Shown here: positions 9,212 through 17,795 of the stretch, piece after piece
Layout of the letters: every line of letters starts with the position of its first letter
Numbering within the stretch: the stretch's first letter is position 1
Assembly: GCA_016712105.1 (NCBI GenBank)
Contig: JADJRU010000009.1
Location: 62,001-126,000 of the forward strand
Length of the DNA: 64,000 bases
DNA from: Ahniella sp.
GTDB lineage: Bacteria; Pseudomonadota; Gammaproteobacteria; Xanthomonadales; Ahniellaceae
Direction of reading: 5' to 3'
The notes under the pieces: model-generated
The model's database searches: none
What the model saw: the letters and a program-made list of their open reading frames with translations, nothing else
Told to the model about the DNA's origin: nothing
Translations under genes and position numbers: made by a program

Positions 9212-9240
9212 TTGCCGGCCAGCCCCCGCTTTGCAATAAT
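9212..9240 (+). promoter_or_regulatory. sigma70-type promoter for the glycosyltransferase gene
   Basis: TTGCCG (9212-9217) and AATAAT (9235-9240) with a 17-bp spacer, about 60 bp upstream of the GTG start at 9299 and in the divergent gap with the APH-like gene. Spacing is optimal; assignment is by consensus only. Confidence 0.5.
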
Positions 9241-9298
9241 CTCCGACCCAACTACCGATCGGCGGGCCAAAGCGCCTGTCGACGAAATGACCTGAATC

Positions 9299-12200
9299 GT
9301 GAGTCCAACACGCCCGCTGTGCGTCGCCGTGATCGGCGATGTCATTCCGAACGACCTCTCGACCCGCCTGCAAGCCGACTTGCCGGCGGAGAGCATTCGT
9401 GTGCAAGTAGTGGGCGCGATCACCCCGGATGCAGCCTGGCGCCAACATGTCAGCGCCCGGCGCGGCGCGGCGCTGGTCGACGAATTGCGGCACGAGGTTG
9501 GCGATACCGACGTTCTGCTGATCGACGCGGCGGTCGACTGGCCGGAATTCGCCTGGTCTCGATTGGCATGGGCGCGCCAAAACAGCGTTGCCCCGTCGAT
9601 CCTGTCGCCTTTGGCCTGTTCGGAACCTGCCCTTTCGCCTTTTCCCGCCGGAACGGCATTTGCCGGCGAGGCCGCCTTGCTCGACATCGCCTTGTGCTGG
9701 CGCCAACCCCGCGAATGTGTCGACGTCGATAACGTGTCCCCGTCCTGCAGCTTGTGGCCTGCCGGTACGGACACCAGCAGCCCGAAACAGGCGCTGGCGT
9801 TTTTGTACGTCGATCGCCGGGATGCCCGATTGCAGGGCGCCCGATTGCCGCGCGACCTGCGGGATGCCGCGCCCGAGAATGCCCTGGCACCGGTTCGTGC
9901 GCGCTGGCAATCGCCGGACCCAGTGCTCGCCGGTTTTCCCGGTTTTGACGGCCGACGCGTTTCCCTGCACATCCTGCACGGCTGGGGCGGCGGCGCTGCG
10001 GCATTTGTACGTGATGTGGCGCTGGCGTGCGCCGACGAACACCATCTGATTCTGCAGAGCCATGGCGACATCGGCCGCAAGTCATACGGCGAATCGCTGA
10101 GTCTGTCGCTGGTAACGCCCGACCGGTTTGTCGAACTCGCACGCTGGCCGGTATTGCCGGTCATTGTCGATACGGTAACCGGCCACGAGACTTATCGGCT
10201 GCGCCTTTCGGCCATTTGCCGCGACTACGGCGTCGCACGCGTTCTGGTGTCGTCGGTGATTGGCCACAGCCTCGACGCACTCGACACTGGCTTGCCCACC
10301 GTTGTGGTGGCGCACGACTACTATCCCGTCTGGCCGGTGCTGCATGAACAGTTCGACCGCCCGGAACTGGACGCGAGCGAGTCGGCTCTGGCGCAGTCCC
10401 TTGCCACCCATCCGCACCCGTTCCGCACAGAATCTGCGTCAGCCTGGATGGCGTTGCGCCAGGGCTATGTCGCACGGATCCAGTCTGGCCACATCGCCAT
10501 GGCTGCGCCGAGCGAAGGTGTCTGCCGAAACCTCCGGCGCATGGCACCGGGACTACCGCCGATCGCCCGGATCAGCCACGGCCTGCGCCCGTTCAGCCAA
10601 ACCGGCGCGATCACGGCGCGCAACGGGAACCCACTGCGGATCCTGGTCCTGGGCCGACTGAATGGCGGCAAGGGCGAGATCCTGCTGGACCGCTGTCTCG
10701 ACACCCTGACGAAAGACCATGAAGTGTGGCTGGTTGGCTGCGGCAAAGCGGGCGAACGCTGGTTCGGCCGCCGCAACGTCCACGTGCTCCTCGATTACCA
10801 ACGGGACGACCTGCCCGCCTTGCTGGCATCAATCCACCCCGACTTGGCCCTGATGCCGGTATCGGTTTCCGAGAGTTTCAGCTTCACCTTGAGTGAGTTG
10901 TGGGCACTCGGCATCGTTCCGGTCGCCAGTCGCCTCGGCAGTCTCGCCGAGCGAATCGAACACGGTGTCACGGGCTGGCTGTTCGAACCCGATGTGTCGC
11001 CGTTGCTGGCCGCCATCGACACGCTTCACCGTCAACCCGACTTGCTGATCGCCATGCGCGAACAGATTGGCATGCTGACGCCGAAGGCGCTTCATGACAT
11101 GCGGGCGGAGTATGACGCTCTGTTTGCCCGCACCGGCACCCGAACTGATCGGCCCGCCGAAGCAATCCCCCGACCTTTGGCCGACGAATGGCACAGCCTG
11201 GCCGCACGAACGCTGCGTGCGGAGTATCTGGCAACAGACTGGCAGCGTCAGACCCAAACCCAATCACGCGAACTTTCGGCTCGCGCGGAATGGGGGTTCG
11301 AACTGGATCGCAAACTGGGGTCCGCGCGTCAGGAAGTCGCTGAACTTCGGCAGCATCGGGATGTGCTGCAACACACCGTGGCTGAACGCACCCAATGGGC
11401 CGAAGCTGCCGATGCCGAGACATCCCGGCTCGTGGCGCTGCTGCAGCAGGAACAGGCCGACCACGCCATCGACAACGAGCGCTGGCTTCAGGAAGTCGAC
11501 CGATTGCGCGGCGAGGAGTCACGCCTGGACACCGAACTGCGGTCCCTGCACCAATCGACATCATGGCGGCTCACCGCACCCATCCGTTTTGTAGTGCGCC
11601 GGATGCGGACGGCACGGACCCGACTCGCTTATCTCGGCCAACGAGTCAGCGGCAACGTCCGGCGCCTGTTCGGTTATTGGCAGCGCCATGGCGCCAGCGC
11701 CACGATCGAACGCGCACGACAGGAGTTCGGCAACGGCGAAGCAGCGCCTTTGCCGATTCTCGACGCTGAACCGATGCATGTGGATGTGTCCGACCTCCGA
11801 TTTGCCGACGCCACCGCGACCCCGCGCGCCAGCATCATCATCCCGGTCTACAACAAGTTTTCCTACACGGCCGCGTGCCTGGCATCGCTTGCAAAGGAAG
11901 GCGCCGATTGCAGTTTCGAGGTCATTGTCGTCGACGATGGCTCCAGCGACGAAACCGAATCCAGCCTCCGGGCGCTCTCCGGTATCCGCTACCACCGCAA
12001 CCCGGTCAACCTCGGTTTTGTCGGTGCCTGCAACGCGGGCGCGTCCATAGCCCTTGGTGAATACCTGGTCTTCCTGAACAACGACACCGTCGTGCGCCCT
12101 CGATGGCTGGATACATTGCTGGATACCTTTGTCCAGCACGAGCGTGTCGGTTTGGTTGGCGCCAAACTGGTTTATCCCGATGGCCGGCTCCAGGAAGCCG

Positions 12201-13699
12201 GCGGTGTGATCTTCTCCGACGGTTCGGGCTGGAACTACGGTCGTTTCGGTGATCCTGCGAATCCGGCATTCAACCATGTCCGCGAAGTGGACTACTGTTC
12301 CGGCGCGGCCATTGCGATCGCGAAGACGCTGTTCGAGCGGATCGGTGGTTTTGATCTGCGTTATGCACCGGCCTATTACGAAGATACCGACCTGGCGTTT
12401 CAGGTCCGGGAACAAGGCTTGCGCGTGCTCTATCAGCCGGCCTCCGTCGTGATCCATTTCGAAGGCATCACCTCGGGCACGGACGTCGGTTCGGGCACCA
12501 AACGTTTTCAGGTGATCAATCAGGCGAAGTTTCTGGACCGTTGGGCCGATGTACTGCCTCGGCAACCGTCCTCGGGTACCGACATCGAACTGGCAAAAGA
12601 ACACCGGATCCGCGGTCGGATCCTGGTGATCGATGCCACCACGCCCGAACCCGACAAGGATTCCGGCTCGGTCCGACTGGTGAACCTGCTGCGCAGCATG
12701 CTCGACCTTGGCCTGAAGCCGACCTTCTTCGCCGAAAACAGGCAGTTCCTGAGCCGTTACAGTGAATCGCTGCAGCAAATGGGCGTGGAAGTGCTGTGGG
12801 GTCCATGGCTTGAACCAGTGGAATACCTTCGCAAACACGGCCACCGGTTCCAGGCCATTGTCGTCAGCCGTCACTACATCCTGGGCCCCCTGTTGTCGGT
12901 GATTCGCGAATACGCACCGAGGGCCCGACTGATTTTCGACACCGTCGACCTGCACTATCTCCGCGAACAGCGCGCCGCGACATTGGCGCAAAAGCCCGAA
13001 CTGATGCGTCAGGTGGCACGGACACAACTGGCCGAGTTGCGTTTGGTGCGCGCGGCCGATGTCACGCTCGTGGTCAGCCCGGTGGAGCAGGAACTGCTGG
13101 CTCGTGAAGTTCCGAATGCCCGCGTCGAAGTTCTGTCGAATGTCCACGAAGTGGCCGGCCCCGGCCCCTCCTTCGAGACCCGTCGTGATCTGTATTTTGT
13201 CGGCGGCTTCCAGCACACCCCGAACGTTGATGCGGTACAGTGGTTCGTGCAGGAGGTCTGGCCGACCATTGCTGCCGAACTCCCGGATGTTCGGTTTCAC
13301 ATTGTCGGCAGCCGAATGCCAGACGTCATCAAGGCATTGGCCAATGACCGGGTGATTGCGCACGGCTTCGTGCCATCCATGGACCCGTTTCTGGACGGCT
13401 GCCGCATTTCCGTGGCCCCGCTTCGGTACGGTGCCGGCGTCAAGGGCAAGGTCAACCAGAGCATGGCCCATGGCCAGCCGGTGGTGGCGACCAGCATTGG
13501 TGCCGAAGGCATGAACCTGAAGCATGGAGTAGACGTCCTGATTGCCGACGATCCGGCCACATTCGCAAGAGAAACCGTGCGGCTCTATCGTGATCCGGTA
13601 TTGTGGCAACAGTTGGCGGTGGCCGGGTTGGCGAACATCGAACGTCACTTCTCGATGGCAACGGCCCGACAGAAACTGGAGCGACTGCTGCTTTCCTGA
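9299..13699 (+). CDS. large multi-domain glycosyltransferase
   Basis: A 1466-residue cytosolic protein starting at GTG. Residues about 220-620 form a GT4-like (GT-B) domain with HGWGGGAAAFVRDV and a SESFSFTLSELWALG nucleotide-sugar segment. A coiled coil follows at about 650-780. A GT2 (GT-A) domain begins near 845 (IIIPVYNKFSYTAACLASL, VVDDGSSDET, FLNNDTV as the DXD-like site). A second GT4-like domain at about 1100-1466 contains DTVDLHYLREQRA, the FVGGFQHTPNVDAV segment and APLRYGAGVKGKVNQ. The domain set suggests stepwise assembly of a surface polysaccharide or O-antigen-like glycan; the product is unknown. It stands alone with its own promoter. Confidence 0.85.
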   Translation: MSPTRPLCVAVIGDVIPNDLSTRLQADLPAESIRVQVVGAITPDAAWRQHVSARRGAALVDELRHEVGDTDVLLIDAAVDWPEFAWSRLAWARQNSVAPSILSPLACSEPALSPFPAGTAFAGEAALLDIALCWRQPRECVDVDNVSPSCSLWPAGTDTSSPKQALAFLYVDRRDARLQGARLPRDLRDAAPENALAPVRARWQSPDPVLAGFPGFDGRRVSLHILHGWGGGAAAFVRDVALACADEHHLILQSHGDIGRKSYGESLSLSLVTPDRFVELARWPVLPVIVDTVTGHETYRLRLSAICRDYGVARVLVSSVIGHSLDALDTGLPTVVVAHDYYPVWPVLHEQFDRPELDASESALAQSLATHPHPFRTESASAWMALRQGYVARIQSGHIAMAAPSEGVCRNLRRMAPGLPPIARISHGLRPFSQTGAITARNGNPLRILVLGRLNGGKGEILLDRCLDTLTKDHEVWLVGCGKAGERWFGRRNVHVLLDYQRDDLPALLASIHPDLALMPVSVSESFSFTLSELWALGIVPVASRLGSLAERIEHGVTGWLFEPDVSPLLAAIDTLHRQPDLLIAMREQIGMLTPKALHDMRAEYDALFARTGTRTDRPAEAIPRPLADEWHSLAARTLRAEYLATDWQRQTQTQSRELSARAEWGFELDRKLGSARQEVAELRQHRDVLQHTVAERTQWAEAADAETSRLVALLQQEQADHAIDNERWLQEVDRLRGEESRLDTELRSLHQSTSWRLTAPIRFVVRRMRTARTRLAYLGQRVSGNVRRLFGYWQRHGASATIERARQEFGNGEAAPLPILDAEPMHVDVSDLRFADATATPRASIIIPVYNKFSYTAACLASLAKEGADCSFEVIVVDDGSSDETESSLRALSGIRYHRNPVNLGFVGACNAGASIALGEYLVFLNNDTVVRPRWLDTLLDTFVQHERVGLVGAKLVYPDGRLQEAGGVIFSDGSGWNYGRFGDPANPAFNHVREVDYCSGAAIAIAKTLFERIGGFDLRYAPAYYEDTDLAFQVREQGLRVLYQPASVVIHFEGITSGTDVGSGTKRFQVINQAKFLDRWADVLPRQPSSGTDIELAKEHRIRGRILVIDATTPEPDKDSGSVRLVNLLRSMLDLGLKPTFFAENRQFLSRYSESLQQMGVEVLWGPWLEPVEYLRKHGHRFQAIVVSRHYILGPLLSVIREYAPRARLIFDTVDLHYLREQRAATLAQKPELMRQVARTQLAELRLVRAADVTLVVSPVEQELLAREVPNARVEVLSNVHEVAGPGPSFETRRDLYFVGGFQHTPNVDAVQWFVQEVWPTIAAELPDVRFHIVGSRMPDVIKALANDRVIAHGFVPSMDPFLDGCRISVAPLRYGAGVKGKVNQSMAHGQPVVATSIGAEGMNLKHGVDVLIADDPATFARETVRLYRDPVLWQQLAVAGLANIERHFSMATARQKLERLLLS

Positions 13700-13732
13700 A
13701 CGGGCACAACCGGGGAAAACGTTTTTAGACTA

Positions 13733-13762
13733 TTGTCACAACCTGAGAATTTGGCAAAGAAT
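13733..13762 (+). promoter_or_regulatory. possible promoter for the DUF1631 gene
   Basis: TTGTCA (13733-13738) and AAGAAT (13757-13762) with an 18-bp spacer, 33 bp before the ATG at 13796. The -10 element is weak, so this is tentative. Confidence 0.3.
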
Positions 13763-13795
13763 AGGATTCCGGATACCTGATGCCGAGCCGAGCAC

Positions 13796-16105
13796 ATGAA
13801 TCCCCGCAATGTCCTGCCCTTTTCAAGAAGCATGGGCGACTCTGAAAGCCTCCGCGAGCGATGTGTCGTGCGCCTGTTCGAGGCGCTGCGGGAACCTTTG
13901 GAAAAGGTCTACACAGACGCACTTCAGGCAGGTGACGACGCGCTGTTCGACCGTGCAGAGAAGGCGGGTAATGCCACCCAGCAGTCCGATTTTTTTGACA
14001 CCATGCGCCGCCTGCGCCTGGCCAAACCAGATCTCGCGAGTCGGGCGCTGAGCGTTTGCAAACAGGAACTTGAGGTCTGCCTCAGGCTGAATCGCGGCAG
14101 CGCCAAAACCCCTGCCAAGACATCACTGGATGAACTGAGTCTGGTGGATGCCGACACGGTCGAATCCGAAATCGCCATCACCACTGCCGCCAACAAGGCA
14201 CGCTCGCGCCTCGCGCGCGAATGGCAGCAACTCGAGATGCGGGTCGACCAGATTTTTGCGGGCATCCCGGACATGGACGCTGCAGGTCGGCGTTTTGGCC
14301 CCGAACTGTTCGCCGAAGCCTTCGGCAAGGCCATCCAGCATTTCGAGTGCACGATCGAGATCCGCATCACATTGATCAAGTTTGTCGAGCGCGAGTTGGT
14401 GCAGGCCAGCGAATCGATCATCGCCGTGTCGCATCAGGCGCTGACCGATTGTGGCGTTGCCCAGCCTGCCTCACCGGTCGCAAGCTTCCGTCCCCTTCGC
14501 GCCAGCCCGCAGGCAGCACCGGCCACACCGCAGCAGATCGCACAGGCGAATCTGGAACCCTCGAATGCGTCGACGGGTGGTTATGCGCCGGTCGGCGCCA
14601 ATGAACTGGACCCATCGCTAGGCCGGGCGATGCAGGATTTTCTGGCGCACTTCAGTGCGCCGATGCCGGCAAGTCCGGGTGCCGCGAATCCGGGCCTTTC
14701 GAATCCTGCGCATCCTGGTCCGGCACAGGGCTACCCACCACCCACCGGCCATGGCGGCCCGATGCCCGAAGCGAACGTCAACGACGTCCTGCGCGCCATC
14801 GCTTCACTCGACCAGAAGTTCCGCAGCCTGGACCAGCAAGTTCCTGTTGGCGGTGACGTGGCGTCCGCGCTTCGCGAGCAACTCAGTCAGGGTGGCGCCG
14901 GCGGCCAGGCGACCAATCTTCGTGCGCTTGATGCGGGTGTGATCGATCTGATCTCGCTGATGTTCGAGTACGCGATCAATGACAAACACTTGCCTGGCGC
15001 CCTGCAGGCATCCATCGCCCGATTGCAGATCCCCTATCTGAAATTGGCGCTGATCGATCCGCAGTTTCTGGCCCGCCGCGATCATCCGGCACGGCGCCTG
15101 CTCGACGAACTGGCGCAGGCCGCCATGGGCTGGATCGAAACCAGCGATCGCGGCCTGCGCGAACTGATTGATGGCATCGTCGCCGCCCTGGTAGACGGGT
15201 TCAAGGACGACACGGCCATCTTCGAACGTCAGCGCACCCTGCTGGGTGAGTTCATGCGCCGGGATGGGGCCCGCACCGAGATCGCCGAGAAACGCGCGGT
15301 TCAGGCCGCCGACGGCAAGAGCAAGATGGAGGCGGCGCAGCGCGATGCCGCGGCGGTGCTCAAACAGAAGCTCGAAGGCTCGCTGCTGCCGAAGGCCCTG
15401 TCCAGCATGGTGCGCGAGAGCTGGAGCAACTACATGGTGTTGACCCTGCTCCGGCACGGACAGGATTCCACCGCGTGGTCAGAGGCCATCCGGTTGTTGG
15501 AGCTGATTGCCCGGTTTCCGCGCGCTGATGCCGACCTGGTCACCCGTGCCGATTGGCAACTCGAACTGGACGGCTGCGAGCCGATCATGCGCAAGGGCCT
15601 CGCTGCCACGGGCGTCCATGACGAGGACATCGAAGAAGTCCTGAGCGGCCTGCGTGAATTGCTGCATCTCCTTCCATCGGCTCAGGCGGAGGCCGGCCAC
15701 TTGGCACCGGCCACCATTGCCAAGCTCAACGTGCCCCCACCGATTCCCGTCGAGCGTGTTGTGTTCGCGCCGACTGAAGTGGAAGTGGTCACGCCTGCGG
15801 TCGACGATCTGACTGCCGAACTGGAGGAAATCCAGCGCATTCTGGCCGGAACCTGGATCGAAATGGACATTCCGGGCAAGGGCCGTGAACGCGTCAAGCT
15901 GTTGTGGGTCAGTGGCGACCGGCGCAACTACTTGTTCGTGAATGCCAATGGCATCAAGGTGGCCGACAAGAAAGCCATCGAATTGGCCGCACACCTCAAG
16001 GCAGGTGACATCACGATTCTGGACAAGAAACCGCTCGTCGAGCGAGCGTTCGAAGCCGCAATGGCCAAGGTCCGGCAGTTCCGGGCTGAAAGCAAGAAGG
16101 CCTGA
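13796..16105 (+). CDS. DUF1631 family protein
   Basis: A 769-residue protein recognisable as DUF1631: the N-terminal region with LDELSLVDADTVE (about 105-117) and the hallmark IPYLKLALIDPQFLARRDHP (about 415-434) before RRLLDELAQAAMGW. A proline/alanine-rich linker lies at about 225-325. The C-terminal part (about 660-769) has a TWIEMDIPGKGRERVKLLW segment like PilZ-type or cyclic-nucleotide-linked domains of this family. Function is not established; in Xanthomonas relatives it is often annotated only as conserved. It is probably cytoplasmic, with no signal peptide. Confidence 0.8.
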   Translation: MNPRNVLPFSRSMGDSESLRERCVVRLFEALREPLEKVYTDALQAGDDALFDRAEKAGNATQQSDFFDTMRRLRLAKPDLASRALSVCKQELEVCLRLNRGSAKTPAKTSLDELSLVDADTVESEIAITTAANKARSRLAREWQQLEMRVDQIFAGIPDMDAAGRRFGPELFAEAFGKAIQHFECTIEIRITLIKFVERELVQASESIIAVSHQALTDCGVAQPASPVASFRPLRASPQAAPATPQQIAQANLEPSNASTGGYAPVGANELDPSLGRAMQDFLAHFSAPMPASPGAANPGLSNPAHPGPAQGYPPPTGHGGPMPEANVNDVLRAIASLDQKFRSLDQQVPVGGDVASALREQLSQGGAGGQATNLRALDAGVIDLISLMFEYAINDKHLPGALQASIARLQIPYLKLALIDPQFLARRDHPARRLLDELAQAAMGWIETSDRGLRELIDGIVAALVDGFKDDTAIFERQRTLLGEFMRRDGARTEIAEKRAVQAADGKSKMEAAQRDAAAVLKQKLEGSLLPKALSSMVRESWSNYMVLTLLRHGQDSTAWSEAIRLLELIARFPRADADLVTRADWQLELDGCEPIMRKGLAATGVHDEDIEEVLSGLRELLHLLPSAQAEAGHLAPATIAKLNVPPPIPVERVVFAPTEVEVVTPAVDDLTAELEEIQRILAGTWIEMDIPGKGRERVKLLWVSGDRRNYLFVNANGIKVADKKAIELAAHLKAGDITILDKKPLVERAFEAAMAKVRQFRAESKKA

Positions 16106-16123
16106 GTCAGTCCTGCCGGCTAC

Positions 16124-17020
16124 TCACTGATCGGGTTTGGCCGTGTCGTCTGCCGAATGGCCCTGACTTGCCGCAAGCAACCGCTGCTCGATGCGATCCA
16201 GCTTGCCATGCAGCAGGTCAAGGTGGGTTTGCCGCACCAATGATTCCTCTTCCATTCGCGCAAGTGCGGCCAGCATCGTATCGACATGCTTCTGGCGGGC
16301 ATCCGCTTCGCGATCCATTTCGTTGAGTTTGGTCCAGATACGACGACGCATTTGCTCGGCCACACGATCGTCCTCAGCCTGGAAGTACGTGACGAGCGAC
16401 GCCGACAACAGGGCGATCAGAGAGATGCCCATCAACATCAGCAACACAGCAAACACGCGCCCCGACCAGGACTGCGGCACAAAATCGCCGTATCCCACGG
16501 TGGTGACAGTCGCCCAAGCCCACCAGATGCCCTCGCCGGGCGACTTGAAGGCTGGGTCGAAGTGCGCAACGAGCACCCCTGACAGGCAGGTCACGACCAG
16601 AATCACGACCAGCGTCGGCCCCAGACGGTTCTGGCGCAACATCGTTCGAACGAACGAACCCACGTGGACAAGCAGGCTGATCAGGATCAACAAGCGCAGC
16701 CCCTGCGCGATCGGCAACAGCGTGTGACTGATCCACAACCAGGGAATGCCGAAGCTGACAATCAACAGGTTCAGCCAGTTGCCAAGCAGGTAACGGCCCC
16801 GATCGCGAACCAGCAGCGCCAGCACCAGCGTCTCCATCAGAAATGCAGACCAGATGACCCAGTCCATGACGAAGGCGATGTGCGCGTCGATTTCACCCTG
16901 TGACTGCAGACTCAACTGCACCGGCAGCCAGATCGCCATCGGCACCAGGATCCATTCGAAGCGGCGATACCAGCGCTTGTGCCGCTTCGGTCTCGTTGGC
17001 ATGAACACCCGCCAAGCCAA
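16124..17020 (-). CDS. voltage-gated-like potassium channel
   Basis: A 298-residue inner-membrane protein with about six membrane segments between residues 25 and 215 and the potassium selectivity filter TVGYGDF (about 170-176) after a pore helix WWAWATVT. The C-terminal tail (about 215-298) is a hydrophilic coiled coil (RRRIWTKLNEMDREADA) that probably holds the tetramer together. The Arg-rich N-terminus before the first segment is cytoplasmic. It converges with the DUF1631 gene. Gating type cannot be decided from the sequence. Confidence 0.85.
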   Translation of the reverse strand: MAWRVFMPTRPKRHKRWYRRFEWILVPMAIWLPVQLSLQSQGEIDAHIAFVMDWVIWSAFLMETLVLALLVRDRGRYLLGNWLNLLIVSFGIPWLWISHTLLPIAQGLRLLILISLLVHVGSFVRTMLRQNRLGPTLVVILVVTCLSGVLVAHFDPAFKSPGEGIWWAWATVTTVGYGDFVPQSWSGRVFAVLLMLMGISLIALLSASLVTYFQAEDDRVAEQMRRRIWTKLNEMDREADARQKHVDTMLAALARMEEESLVRQTHLDLLHGKLDRIEQRLLAASQGHSADDTAKPDQ

Positions 17021-17074
17021 ACCAATGCCCGTGTTTCTGTCGGAAGCCCATGGCTCGGGATCCTCGCCGCAGGC

Positions 17075-17740
17075 CTAGATCTGCACCTGCTCGTAGCGTT
17101 CGAGGGACCAGGGTTCGCGTATGGCGGCATCCGCCCACTCGCGCATCGCCGGGTGGGCCAGCAAGGCCGCGCAATACTTCGCGCCTTCACCATCGAGCCC
17201 GACCGCGTAACTCTGGAACCGAAACACGACGGGTGCAAAAAAAGCATCCACCAGACCAAATTCGCCGAACAACCAAGGCTCATCACCAACTCGAAGCGAT
17301 CGGGCTTGACGCCAGACTGCCAGAATCCGGTCGACGTCCTTCTGGGTGTCGGACGAGAGTCGATAACTGCCGCTGCGGCGACGAACGTTCATCGGGCATT
17401 GGCTGCGCAGCGCGGTGAACCCCGAGCGCATTTCGGCGACCATCGAGCGCGCCAGGGCACGAGCCGCGACCGACTTGGGCCAGGCGCGATCAATACCGAC
17501 CCAACGTTCGATGGCGTATTCGCAGATCGCCAACGAATCCGACACCGACAAGTCGCCGTCGACCAGAAAAGGCACTTTGCCATTTGGCGAGCGAGCCCGG
17601 ACACGAGTCTCGAAGTCGTCGGTGAGCATGGGCACGACGTCACAGTCGAACGCGACGTCGAACCCCTTCAGGAACATCCACGGACGCAGCGACCACGACG
17701 AATAATTCTGGTTGCCGACGACCAGCAGCGGCTTGTTCAT
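17075..17740 (-). CDS. glutathione S-transferase
   Basis: About 221 residues from the ATG at 17740, chosen because AAGGAG lies 6 bp upstream. The N-terminal thioredoxin-like domain has NYSSWSLRPWMFLKGFDV with the Ser/Ser-Trp active-site region, and the glutathione-binding GKVPFLVDGDLSVSDSLAICEY segment typical of the maleylacetoacetate isomerase-like and YfcF-like GST group. The C-terminal helical domain is complete. It conjugates or reduces with glutathione in the cytosol; substrate unknown. The next gene on this strand lies 56 bp upstream. Confidence 0.88.
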   Translation of the reverse strand: MNKPLLVVGNQNYSSWSLRPWMFLKGFDVAFDCDVVPMLTDDFETRVRARSPNGKVPFLVDGDLSVSDSLAICEYAIERWVGIDRAWPKSVAARALARSMVAEMRSGFTALRSQCPMNVRRRSGSYRLSSDTQKDVDRILAVWRQARSLRVGDEPWLFGEFGLVDAFFAPVVFRFQSYAVGLDGEGAKYCAALLAHPAMREWADAAIREPWSLERYEQVQI

Positions 17741-17795
17741 GTTGGCTCCTTCATGACGCAGGCCGGCGCCTCGCGACGCCGGCCCAGCGCTTCGA

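Noticed and set aside
6818..9295. Very long plus-strand open frame opposite the acyl-CoA dehydrogenase and APH-like genes
   Set aside because: High-GC shadow frame: no family features, while the minus strand encodes two clear enzymes.
11561..13648. Long minus-strand open frame opposite the glycosyltransferase gene
   Set aside because: Shadow of the GT2/GT4 coding strand; His/Gln/Arg-rich composition and no recognisable domains.
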